The notes beneath the pieces are model-generated. The model saw only the letters and a list, made by a program, of their open reading frames with translations, had not been told where the DNA came from and ran no database searches. Positions 1 to 5,923 of a stretch of DNA of 5,958 bases are shown here, in pieces (positions within the stretch are counted from its first letter, which is position 1; every line of letters starts with the position of its first letter). This DNA comes from Clostridia bacterium. GTDB lineage: Bacteria; Bacillota_A; Clostridia; Oscillospirales; Acutalibacteraceae. The stretch spans positions 1-5,958 of the forward strand of contig JAILQN010000250.1 of the NCBI GenBank assembly GCA_024699005.1, given 5' to 3'. A program made the translations under genes and the position numbers.

Positions 1-507
1 GAACAGGTGGAAGAGATAATCGGCTCAAAAACGGAACAGCTCAAAAAGCTCGCGAAACAGGTCGGCGCCCCCGAAGCTCTTTTCTTCATAGGACGCAACA
101 CGGACTACGCCATAGCGCTTGAGGGCTCTTTAAAACTCAAAGAGATCTCATACGTCCATTCGGAGGCGTACGCCGCCGGCGAACTGAAGCACGGGACCAT
201 AGCTCTTATCGAACCCGGCAGGACGGTCGTGGCGCTCGCCTGCTGCGACAGGCTGTTCGACAAGCTTATGAGCAACATCAGGGAAGTCCGCGCCAGAGGC
301 GCTCATATCATAGGCTGCGCGACCGAGGGCAGCACCGCGATCGAAAACGAGGCGGACGAAGTTATCCGTATCCCGAAGATCCATCCGCTGCTCACCCCCT
401 GCCTTGAGGTCGTGCCTTTCCAGATATTCGCGTACTACGTCGCGCTTTACAAGGGCTGCGATATAGACAAGCCGCGGAATCTCGCAAAATCCGTTACCGT
501 AGAATAA
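1..507 (+). CDS. glmS: Glutamine--fructose-6-phosphate aminotransferase (isomerizing), C-terminal part; 5' end outside window
   Basis: This is the last 168 codons of a gene that begins before the window; the frame is open from base 1 and ends with TAA at 505-507. GlmS makes glucosamine-6-phosphate from fructose-6-phosphate and glutamine, the first committed step towards peptidoglycan amino sugars, in the cytoplasm. The fragment is the second SIS (sugar isomerase) domain. Visible marks are FIGRNTDYAIALEGSLKLKE (fragment residues 29-48), AYAAGELKHG (56-65) and the diagnostic tail PRNLAKSVTVE at the very C-terminus. The isomerase residues of E. coli GlmS (Glu488, His504, Lys603) correspond to E48, H64 and K163 of the fragment, with the same 16-residue spacing between the first two and the same distance from the end for the third. 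The glutaminase domain and first SIS domain (about 430 residues) lie upstream. Nothing suggests damage. The terminator downstream separates it from the potassium genes, so the neighbourhood is probably not functional. Confidence 0.97.
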   Translation, partial: EQVEEIIGSKTEQLKKLAKQVGAPEALFFIGRNTDYAIALEGSLKLKEISYVHSEAYAAGELKHGTIALIEPGRTVVALACCDRLFDKLMSNIREVRARGAHIIGCATEGSTAIENEADEVIRIPKIHPLLTPCLEVVPFQIFAYYVALYKGCDIDKPRNLAKSVTVE

Positions 508-577
508 CGGCGCCGTTCTGACCGGCACGCGTTAAAACACTCCGGCGCTCATTTCTCCCTACTCAAAAAAACAATAC

Positions 578-624
578 AAAAACGACCGCGTTCCCGCATT
601 TTTGTGAGAACGCGGCCGTTTTTT
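578..624 (+). terminator. Rho-independent terminator after glmS
   Basis: The arms at 583-593 and 608-618 pair with a single A-C mismatch (585/616), around a 14-nt loop. The 3' arm runs into six T (619-624). A5 at 578-582 can pair with the T tract, so the element could work in both directions; read from the - strand the mismatch becomes a G-U wobble. It lies 70 bases past the glmS stop and isolates the potassium cluster from glmS read-through. Confidence 0.88.
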
Positions 625-670
625 CGGAGGAGATTTTTACAGTCCCTGCCGCCGTGTGCGCCGCTGTGCC

Positions 671-723
671 TTATCTTTATCAAATCTTAATTCCCTGCGT
701 GACACCTTAATGTCATCTTTACA
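671..723 (+). promoter_or_regulatory. Putative KdpE operator: four CTTWAY half-sites in two 11-bp-pitch pairs
   Basis: Half-sites are CTTTAT (675-680), CTTAAT (686-691), CTTAAT (706-711) and CTTTAC (717-722). Members of each pair start 11 bp apart, one helical turn; the two pairs are 31 bp apart, about three turns, so all lie on one DNA face. Direct repeats at 11-bp pitch are typical of OmpR/PhoB-family regulators. E. coli KdpE is known to bind TTTATA-5 bp-TTTACA upstream of kdpFABC; here the pairs read TTTATC-5-TTAATT and TTAATG-5-TTTACA. The final half-site overlaps the presumed -35, as expected for an activator. That the bound protein is the KdpE encoded at 5179-5880 is inference; another family member such as PhoP could recognise similar repeats. 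Confidence 0.6.
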
Positions 724-745
724 GCGGACGCGGTAAAATGATAAC
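718..745 (+). promoter_or_regulatory. Candidate promoter of the ktrBA operon
   Basis: TTTACA at 718-723 can serve as -35 (4 of 6 positions) and GATAAC at 740-745 as -10 (4 of 6), with a 16-bp spacer. TAAAAT at 734-739 is a better -10 by itself but has no -35 at proper distance. The weak core elements and the overlapping repeats fit a promoter needing an activator. A start near 752 would give a leader of only about 20 bases, too short for a riboswitch. Confidence 0.4.
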
Positions 746-755
746 ACAGCGATCA

Positions 756-762
756 AGAAAGG
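756..762 (+). promoter_or_regulatory. Ribosome binding site of ktrB
   Basis: AGAAAGG lies 9 bases before the ATG at 772. It is a moderate Shine-Dalgarno match and supports that start; upstream in the same frame a TAA at 742-744 closes the frame without another ATG. Confidence 0.55.
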
Positions 763-771
763 CGTGATCAG

Positions 772-2106
772 ATGCTCATACGTCTCAAAGGGAAAAAACG
801 TTCGTCTTTCCGTGTCATAATCATCGGTTTTATGGGATTGATCCTGCTCGGAACAATTCTTCTTATGCTCCCGATATCATCGAAAGACGGACGCTGCGCT
901 TCGGCGGAGGACGCGCTTTTTACTTCGACATCCGCGGTATGCGTCACCGGATTGGTCGTAAGGGATACTGCCCGGTACTGGTCCGTCTTCGGTCAGGCGG
1001 TGATCCTGATACTGATCCAGATCGGAGGACTGGGGATCGTCTCTGTTGCCGCTTTTATCGCGATGATCTCCGGCAGGAAGATCTCGCTGCTGCAGCGCAG
1101 CATGCTGCAGGACAGCATCTCGGCGCATCAGATGGGCGGGATAGTAAAGATGAACGGGGCAATCCTTACGTTCGCTCTGATCGCCGAGGGCTCCGGCGCG
1201 GTGATAATGCTGCCGTTTTTTTGCAAACGATACGGACTGCCGGGAGTGTGGATGTCTGTTTTCCACTCAGTCTCCGCATTCTGCAACGCCGGTTTCGATA
1301 TCATGGGAGAGAAGTCGGGACAATTCTCATCAATGACGTCTTTCGCTGTCCATCCCGGGATCGTCATACCGATCTGTCTGCTTATCATCATCGGAGGCAC
1401 AGGCTTTCTTACCTGGGAAGATATTGCCGAGCACAGGTATCATTTCCGCAGCTACCGTATGCAGAGCAAAGTGGTTCTGGTGACGACCGGAGCGCTGATC
1501 GTCGTCCCGACGCTTCTGCTGTTCATATTTGAGTATACCGGAAGTCCGGTCGGCGATAGGGTGCTTCTTTCCCTTTTTCAGGCAGTAACGCCGAGGACCG
1601 CGGGGTTTAATACGGCGCCGCTCTCCGCGCTGTCCGGCGCAGGAAGACTGCTGATGATCACTCTGATGCTGATCGGCGGTTCCCCCGGATCGACTGCCGG
1701 AGGAATGAAAACAACGACCTTTGCCGTGCTGATTGCAAACACTTTCTCCGTATTCCGCAGAAAAAAAAGCGTGCAGCTGTTTGGCCGCAGGATCGAAGAC
1801 GATACCGTTAGAAATGCGATGACTCTTCTTATGATGTATCTGTTTCTGCCGGCGATCGGCGCTGCGGTTATCAGCGTGACTGACGGCGTACCCATCGGCG
1901 ACTGTATTTTTGAGACAGTATCCGCGATCGGAACGGTCGGCCTGTCATTCGGAATCACGCCCGCTCTCGGCATTGTTTCACACGTCATACTGATTATGCT
2001 GATGTTCTTCGGAAGAGTGGGCGGTCTGACGCTGATATATGCGGCGATTGCCGGCAACAGCACGGATATATCTCAACGGCCCGTCGAAAAGATAATCGTC
2101 GGATAG
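772..2106 (+). CDS. ktrB: TrkH/KtrB family potassium uptake membrane protein
   Basis: This is the pore subunit of a K+ uptake system in the cytoplasmic membrane. Its 444 residues match the length of Bacillus KtrB (about 445), shorter than E. coli TrkH (about 480). Four M1-P-M2 repeats are visible. The selectivity-filter loops are CVTGL (residues 57-61), CNAGF (171-175), RTAGF (275-279) and TVGLS (388-392); each keeps the filter glycine expected for K+ selectivity. The flexible intramembrane gate loop of the third repeat, IGGSPGSTAGG, is at 301-311, followed by KTTT. A conserved GRVGGLT is at 414-420 in the last helix. The N-terminus is short and basic (KGKKR), as in KtrB. The next gene encodes the matching RCK gating subunit, so a KtrAB-like complex is expected. 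Coupling ion and affinity cannot be read from the sequence. It is the first gene after the putative KdpE operator. Family assignment is firm; choosing KtrB over TrkH rests on length and partner type. Confidence 0.94.
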   Translation: MLIRLKGKKRSSFRVIIIGFMGLILLGTILLMLPISSKDGRCASAEDALFTSTSAVCVTGLVVRDTARYWSVFGQAVILILIQIGGLGIVSVAAFIAMISGRKISLLQRSMLQDSISAHQMGGIVKMNGAILTFALIAEGSGAVIMLPFFCKRYGLPGVWMSVFHSVSAFCNAGFDIMGEKSGQFSSMTSFAVHPGIVIPICLLIIIGGTGFLTWEDIAEHRYHFRSYRMQSKVVLVTTGALIVVPTLLLFIFEYTGSPVGDRVLLSLFQAVTPRTAGFNTAPLSALSGAGRLLMITLMLIGGSPGSTAGGMKTTTFAVLIANTFSVFRRKKSVQLFGRRIEDDTVRNAMTLLMMYLFLPAIGAAVISVTDGVPIGDCIFETVSAIGTVGLSFGITPALGIVSHVILIMLMFFGRVGGLTLIYAAIAGNSTDISQRPVEKIIVG

Positions 2107-2131
2107 GCCGATCGGATCGGAACTCAGCCGG

Positions 2132-2137
2132 AAGGAG
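2132..2137 (+). promoter_or_regulatory. Ribosome binding site that decides the ktrA start
   Basis: AAGGAG is a strong Shine-Dalgarno sequence. It is only 2 bases from the ATG at 2140 but 8 bases from the in-frame ATG at 2146, so 2146 is the favoured start. Confidence 0.75.
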
Positions 2138-2145
2138 ACATGAAT

Positions 2146-2793
2146 ATGAAATCCATTTTACTTATAGGCATCAACAATTTCGGGACCATGATCGCAAAGC
2201 AGCTGCAGGCTCTTGGGCATCAGGTCCTGGCTGTGGACCGTGATGAGGCAAGGATCAACGCCATACTTCCTGTTGTGACGGATGCGCAGATAGGCGACAG
2301 CACAAACGAGGCGTTCCTGCGTTCGATCGGGATCAACAATTTCGATATCTGCATAGTCGCGATCGGCAGCGACTTTCAGAGCTCACTGGTAACCACATCA
2401 CTGCTGAAGGAGTTGGGCGGGAAACTTGTCGTGTCCAGGGCAGACACGGAAGTCCACACCAGGTTTCTGCTCCGGAACGGCGCAGACGAGGTGATCAATC
2501 CGGAAAAGCAGATCGCCGAATGGGCCGCGATACGATACACCTCGGATCACATCCTGGACTATATCAGTCTTGACAACGGTCACGCTATTTATGAAGTATC
2601 GGTCCCGAAAGACTGGATCGGAAAATCCATCGGACAGATCGATATAAGAAAACGCTACGGCATCACGATTCTGGCTGTCAAACAGAACGGCAGGATGAGC
2701 CTTTTCGTCACGCCGGAAACAGTCCTGAACGAGAGCCTGACAATGCTTGTGCTCGGCGAGCGCAGAGCCATGCACAAATGCTTCAGAATATAG
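2146..2793 (+). CDS. ktrA: TrkA/KtrA family potassium uptake regulatory (RCK) protein
   Basis: This is the cytoplasmic gating subunit that forms a nucleotide-binding ring beneath KtrB. It is 215 residues long, matching single-RCK KtrA (about 220) and about half of E. coli TrkA. The N-terminal RCK Rossmann domain covers about 1-130: glycine loop GINNFG (8-13), acidic end of strand 2 AVDRDE (29-34), GDST (50-53), IVAIG (70-74), SRADTEVH (97-104) and NPEKQIAEW (118-126). The C-terminal RCK_C domain covers about 135-215 and includes IDIRKRYGITILAV (165-178) and VTP (188-190). The glycine loop is unusual: relatives normally read GxGRFG, and both the central Gly and the following Arg are Asn here. 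RCK_C domains of several Firmicute KtrA proteins bind c-di-AMP near the DIR...YG segment. ATG 2146 is preferred over 2140 because of the ribosome-site spacing. The gene follows ktrB by 39 bases in the same orientation, implying cotranscription. Confidence 0.93.
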   Translation: MKSILLIGINNFGTMIAKQLQALGHQVLAVDRDEARINAILPVVTDAQIGDSTNEAFLRSIGINNFDICIVAIGSDFQSSLVTTSLLKELGGKLVVSRADTEVHTRFLLRNGADEVINPEKQIAEWAAIRYTSDHILDYISLDNGHAIYEVSVPKDWIGKSIGQIDIRKRYGITILAVKQNGRMSLFVTPETVLNESLTMLVLGERRAMHKCFRI

Positions 2794-2813
2794 CGGTTTT
2801 TCCGAATCATAAC

Positions 2814-2823
2814 AAAGGAGGGG
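2814..2823 (+). promoter_or_regulatory. Strong ribosome binding site of the 101-residue membrane protein
   Basis: AAAGGAGGGG lies 7 bases before a GTG at 2831. It is the best Shine-Dalgarno match in the window and argues that the small gene is translated from GTG; the next in-frame ATG (2846) is too far away. Confidence 0.75.
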
Positions 2824-2830
2824 ACCTCAA

Positions 2831-3136
2831 GTGAAAATCATTCTAATGTCACTCCTGCTGCTTGCCGCTTTTGTCATCGGGTATTTCGTTATAGACCGTT
2901 TCGGGTCGTTAATAGACGAGGGATGCAGTCCGTCCGGCAAAACACATACCGCGGACAAGACGGTCTATGTGATCGAAACGGAAGGCAAGAGGACGAAAAC
3001 GGTTTCAAAGGATATAATCTCCGTGCTGGATACGGTGCCGGACCGGAACGAATATGATATCATCATATGTGACTCTGCAGATTCGGATATAATCGAATAT
3101 CTGGAAGATTCGGGGTATACTGTCGAATACGATTAG
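2831..3136 (+). CDS. Uncharacterised small membrane-anchored protein of the potassium operon
   Basis: I do not recognise this 101-residue protein. The start is GTG. Residues 3-21 form one hydrophobic helix with no clear cleavage site, so a membrane anchor is likelier than an export signal. A polar linker follows at 22-42, with C32. Residues 44-101 alternate predicted strand and helix: TVYVIE (44-49), a helix about 57-68, YDIIICD (75-81), a helix about 83-93 and YTVEY (96-100). That would make a miniature beta-alpha-beta-alpha-beta domain. Residues 71-101 hold 11 Asp/Glu against a single Arg. Orientation in the membrane is not clear, since few charges flank the helix. It lies 37 bases after ktrA and 73 bases before kdpD, in the same direction, which suggests a role in K+ transport or in signalling to KdpD. 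It is not KdpF, which is about 29 residues and lacks a soluble domain. The strong ribosome site and fit into the operon support a real gene; function is unknown. Confidence 0.8.
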   Translation: MKIILMSLLLLAAFVIGYFVIDRFGSLIDEGCSPSGKTHTADKTVYVIETEGKRTKTVSKDIISVLDTVPDRNEYDIIICDSADSDIIEYLEDSGYTVEYD

Positions 3137-3141
3137 AAACA

Positions 3142-3171
3142 GTGGCAATTATCCGCCATATGTGTTATTAT
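3142..3171 (+). promoter_or_regulatory. Candidate internal promoter for kdpDE
   Basis: GTGGCA at 3142-3147 (4 of 6 to the -35 consensus) and TATTAT at 3166-3171 (5 of 6 to the -10) are 18 bp apart in a locally AT-rich stretch just after the small gene. A transcript would begin near 3178, ahead of the ATG at 3210. This could supply a basal level of the kinase and regulator independent of the ktrBA promoter. It rests on pattern matching only. Confidence 0.35.
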
Positions 3172-3199
3172 ATTTAAAGCATCTGAACCAAACGAAAGC

Positions 3200-3204
3200 G
3201 GTGA
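3200..3204 (+). promoter_or_regulatory. Ribosome binding site that decides the kdpD start
   Basis: GGTGA, the downstream part of the Shine-Dalgarno complement, lies 5 bases before the ATG at 3210. The longer reading from GTG 3162 has no such site and would start inside the candidate promoter, so 3210 is preferred. Confidence 0.6.
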
Positions 3205-3209
3205 GAACA

Positions 3210-5186
3210 ATGCAGCCGGAATATGAAAGCGGCGAACGCATCCTTGTTTGTCTCTCTTCCTCCCCTTCAAACCAGAAGGTCATTGACGCTGCGGCAAGAA
3301 TGGCGAAGGCTTTTCACGCGGCTCTGACGGCAATATATGTAAAAACGGCAGATTATGACTCTCTTCCCGAAGCGGACAAGCTGCGGCTACAGAGCAACAT
3401 AAAATTCGCGGAGCAAAACGGCGCGACGATCATCACGAGCATCGGGAACGACGTTCCAATCCAGATAGCCGAATACGCCCATATCTCCGGCACCACAAAA
3501 ATCGTAATGGGACGAAGCGGCGCACAGAAGCGGCATTTCTGGAGCAAGACCACGCTGACGGAACAGATCATTCTGAACGCGCCAGACGCCGACGTATATA
3601 TAATACCGGATTCCTCGGCGGATATAAAACAGCAGAGCCGAAAGCTGAACATAGCGAGCCGGATACGCCCGACATGGAAAGACTCCATGATCACGCTTTC
3701 TCTTCTTGCCGTATCCACGGGCGTAGACTTTCTTTTCACTCTGCTGGGATTTTCCGAAGCGAATATCATAACGGCTTTTATTCTGGGAGTGCTTCTCATC
3801 GCCGTTTTCACGGTCAGTCCGATCTACAGTGCGATAAGCTCACTGGCCAGCGTGTTGCTGTTCAACTGGTTTTTTACCGAACCGAGACTGAGCTTTCATA
3901 CCTATGAGCCGGAATATATAGTCACATTCGGGATCATGCTTATATCGTCGCTGATCACCGGAACGCTCGCGAATCAGATGAAGGCGAACGCAAGGCAATC
4001 CTCGCGCGAGGCGTTCCGTGCAAAAGTCCTCTTTGATACCAATCAGCTGCTCCAGAAGGCGGAATGCGCGGACGACGTTATCCGCATTACCGCGCAGCAG
4101 GTCAAAACGCTGCTGAACAGAGACGTTGTGGTTTTCCCGATGACAGCGGAAAAACAACTCGGCGGAGCGGTGGCGCTGAACACGTCGCCCTACTACTTCA
4201 GAACGTCCGGACAGGATGAAAACGAGGCGGAGATCGCGCAATGGGCATTTCTCAATCAGACAACTGTCGGCGCTCATACAGAAAAATTTGAAAAAGCCAA
4301 ATCCCTGTATCACCCTGTCTGTATCAACGGATACTGTTACGGAGTGATAGCGATCTATCTTAACGGCGAAAAGCTGGAATCGTTCGAATACAGCGTTTTT
4401 TCCTCTATCGTCGGGGAATGCGCTATGGAGCTTGAAAGCATAAGAAACGCTGCGGAAAAGGAACAGGCCGCCGTTGCCATGCGGAACGAGCAGCTACGTT
4501 CAAATCTGCTGCGTTCGATCTCTCACGATATCCGGACGCCGCTGACGTCCATCTCCGGGAACGCAAGCAATCTGCTCACGCATTATGAAATGCTGGATAC
4601 GGATACGCGGAAGCAGATATTTACCGACATCTATGACGATTCGGAGTGGCTGATCGATCTAGTCGAAAATCTTCTCGCCATATCGCGGATCGAGAACGGG
4701 CAGCTGGATCTTCACCTGACGCTCGAAGTAGTGGACGACGTTATCGAAGAAGCTCTGCGGCACGTGGACAAAAACGCCTCGCAGCATAATATAACAGTAC
4801 GGTGCAGCAGGGACGTTATGCTGGCAAGAATGGACTCCCGGCTCATCACCCAGGTTCTTATCAATCTGATCAATAACGCCGTCAAAAACACTCAGACCGG
4901 CTCAGAGATCAGGATCTCAAGCGAACGGGCCGAAAAATACATCCTAGTACACGTCGAGGATAACGGCCCGGGCATTCCGGACAGCATGAAACCGCATATA
5001 TTTGAAATGTTCTATACCGGGCAGGACCGGGTTTCCGACGGCAGAAGAGGGATCGGACTGGGGCTGGCTCTGTGCAAATCGATCGCAGAAGCGCACGGGG
5101 GCTCAATAATTCTGACCGATAATGATCCTTCGGGCTGCTGCTTTACTTTTTCACTGCCCACAGAAGAGGTGACGATAAATGAATAA
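3210..5186 (+). CDS. kdpD: KdpD-type sensor histidine kinase, short form without the N-terminal KdpD domain
   Basis: This is a membrane histidine kinase of 658 residues that would phosphorylate KdpE. In order: a universal stress protein (USP) domain at about 10-133; a four-helix DUF4118 membrane domain at about 158-256 with the KdpD hallmark NWFFTEPRLSF (219-229); a basic stretch after the last helix (K258, R262, R266, R270, K272); a GAF-like domain at about 270-410; HisKA with SHDIRTPL (438-445, phosphorylated His439); and a catalytic ATPase domain with N box INLINNAVKN (551-560), DNGPGI (584-589), IFEMFYTG (597-604) and GIGLGLAL (614-621). E. coli KdpD has about 894 residues; the roughly 230-residue N-terminal domain with the Walker-type nucleotide site is absent. 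No remnant is visible upstream, so this appears a natural short form. The USP domain has C14-x-S16-x-S18, then 20 residues, then LTAIY (39-43), close to the c-di-AMP motif of S. aureus KdpD. All kinase residues are intact. Its last 8 bases overlap kdpE. Confidence 0.93.
   Translation: MQPEYESGERILVCLSSSPSNQKVIDAAARMAKAFHAALTAIYVKTADYDSLPEADKLRLQSNIKFAEQNGATIITSIGNDVPIQIAEYAHISGTTKIVMGRSGAQKRHFWSKTTLTEQIILNAPDADVYIIPDSSADIKQQSRKLNIASRIRPTWKDSMITLSLLAVSTGVDFLFTLLGFSEANIITAFILGVLLIAVFTVSPIYSAISSLASVLLFNWFFTEPRLSFHTYEPEYIVTFGIMLISSLITGTLANQMKANARQSSREAFRAKVLFDTNQLLQKAECADDVIRITAQQVKTLLNRDVVVFPMTAEKQLGGAVALNTSPYYFRTSGQDENEAEIAQWAFLNQTTVGAHTEKFEKAKSLYHPVCINGYCYGVIAIYLNGEKLESFEYSVFSSIVGECAMELESIRNAAEKEQAAVAMRNEQLRSNLLRSISHDIRTPLTSISGNASNLLTHYEMLDTDTRKQIFTDIYDDSEWLIDLVENLLAISRIENGQLDLHLTLEVVDDVIEEALRHVDKNASQHNITVRCSRDVMLARMDSRLITQVLINLINNAVKNTQTGSEIRISSERAEKYILVHVEDNGPGIPDSMKPHIFEMFYTGQDRVSDGRRGIGLGLALCKSIAEAHGGSIILTDNDPSGCCFTFSLPTEEVTINE
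5165..5172 (+). promoter_or_regulatory. Ribosome binding site of kdpE inside the kdpD end
   Basis: AGAGGTGA within the last codons of kdpD lies 6 bases before the kdpE ATG at 5179. Together with the ATGAATAA overlap (start of kdpE, stop of kdpD) it points to translational coupling of kinase and regulator. Confidence 0.7.
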
Positions 5187-5880
5187 ACCTGTCATACTTG
5201 TGGTCGAAGACGACGCTCCGGTCCGCAACCTTATGAGCACAACGCTGAAAACTCATGAATATAAGTATCTGACCGCCGCTTCTGGCCGCGAGGCCGTCTT
5301 GCTTGCGTCGTCTTCGAATCCCGACGTCGTTTTTCTGGATCTCGGACTGCCCGATACGGACGGGATCGACGTGATCAGACAGATCAGAAGCTGGTCAAAT
5401 ATGCCGATCATCGTCATAAGCGCAAGAAGCGAGGACGAGGATAAAATAACCGCGCTCGACGCGGGCGCCGACGATTATCTGACGAAACCGTTTTCAGTTG
5501 AGGAATTGCTCGCGCGTCTGCGCGTCACGATCCGGCGCCTTTCCATGATGAATACCGAGGGCAGCGCCGACAGCTCCGTTTACACCAACGGAGCCCTGAC
5601 GATAGATTTTCCCGCCGGATGCGCTTTTCTGAACGGTGAAGAACTGAAGCTGACGCCTATTGAATTCAGACTGCTCTGCCTCCTTGCGAAAAACACGGGA
5701 AAAGTGTTAACCCATACATACATCACGCAAAACATATGGGGGCGAAGCTGGGACAATGATATCGCGTCACTGCGGGTCTTTATGGCAACGCTGCGAAAAA
5801 AGCTGGAACCGTCCCCCGACTCTCCGGAATTCATTCAGACGCACGTCGGCATCGGTTACCGTATGCTGAAGACTGAATAA
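5179..5880 (+). CDS. kdpE: KdpE-type response regulator, OmpR/PhoB family
   Basis: This is a DNA-binding response regulator of 233 residues, the normal length for the family. The receiver domain (about 4-117) has the acidic pair D11/D12, phosphoacceptor D54 in VVFLDLGLPDTDG (50-62), S81 at the switch position, Y100 and K103 in YLTKPF. A winged-helix domain covers about 140-231. It carries LTPIEFRLLCLLAKNTGKV, a recognition region LRVFMATLRKKLE and the tail FIQTHVGIGYRM. That region resembles E. coli KdpE (LRIYMGHLRQKLE ... GIGYRF) more than a generic OmpR member, supporting the name together with the adjacent KdpD. The start overlaps the kdpD stop. In known systems the phosphorylated protein activates kdpFABC; no kdpFABC is visible here, and the repeats before ktrB are the obvious candidate target. 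That target is inference. Confidence 0.94.
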   Translation: MNKPVILVVEDDAPVRNLMSTTLKTHEYKYLTAASGREAVLLASSSNPDVVFLDLGLPDTDGIDVIRQIRSWSNMPIIVISARSEDEDKITALDAGADDYLTKPFSVEELLARLRVTIRRLSMMNTEGSADSSVYTNGALTIDFPAGCAFLNGEELKLTPIEFRLLCLLAKNTGKVLTHTYITQNIWGRSWDNDIASLRVFMATLRKKLEPSPDSPEFIQTHVGIGYRMLKTE

Positions 5881-5881
5881 G

Positions 5882-5923
5882 AAAAACAACGACGCGGTTT
5901 TTGAGCCGCGCCGTTGTTTTTTT
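5882..5923 (+). terminator. Rho-independent terminator after kdpE
   Basis: Arms at 5887-5897 and 5906-5916 pair with one A-C mismatch (5892/5911) around an 8-nt loop. Seven T follow (5917-5923). A5 at 5882-5886 can extend the stem into the T tract. It begins 2 bases after the kdpE stop and ends the cluster. Read in reverse the mismatch is a G-U wobble and A5 gives U5, so it could also serve a convergent gene to the right. Confidence 0.9.

Noticed and set aside
636..641. TTTACA as a fifth KdpE half-site.
   Set aside because: It stands alone, has no partner at 11-bp pitch, and follows directly on the terminator; a six-base match is expected by chance.
751..769. GATCA / TGATC inverted repeat placing the ktrB ribosome site in a loop.
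   Set aside because: Only 5 weak base pairs with a 9-base loop; too unstable to claim translational control.
625..771. A c-di-AMP (ydaO) or other riboswitch before ktrB, common for Firmicute K+ uptake genes.
   Set aside because: No ydaO-like conserved stretches or multi-helix layout could be seen, and the likely promoter lies only about 30 bases before the start codon.
877..1532. Long overlapping reading frames on both strands inside ktrB, and similar ones inside ktrA, kdpD and kdpE.
   Set aside because: They lack ribosome sites and recognisable domains and give arginine- or proline-rich low-quality proteins, as expected for shadows of real genes.
2108..2120. CCGATC / GATCGG dyad between ktrB and ktrA.
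   Set aside because: The arms are separated by one base, so only about 4 pairs could form; no T tract follows.
2170..2344. ATCAACAATTTCG occurs twice in ktrA (2170-2182 and 2332-2344), encoding INNF both times.
   Set aside because: The two copies fall in different structural elements of the Rossmann fold and flanking sequence does not match, so coincidence is likelier than duplication.
2831..2920. The small gene as KdpF.
   Set aside because: KdpF is about 29 residues of one helix and belongs with KdpABC; this protein has a further ~60-residue soluble domain and no KdpABC nearby.
3054..3063. Perfect 10-bp palindrome ATGATATCAT in the small gene.
   Set aside because: It is explained by the codons for Tyr-Asp-Ile-Ile and shows no related copy near a promoter.
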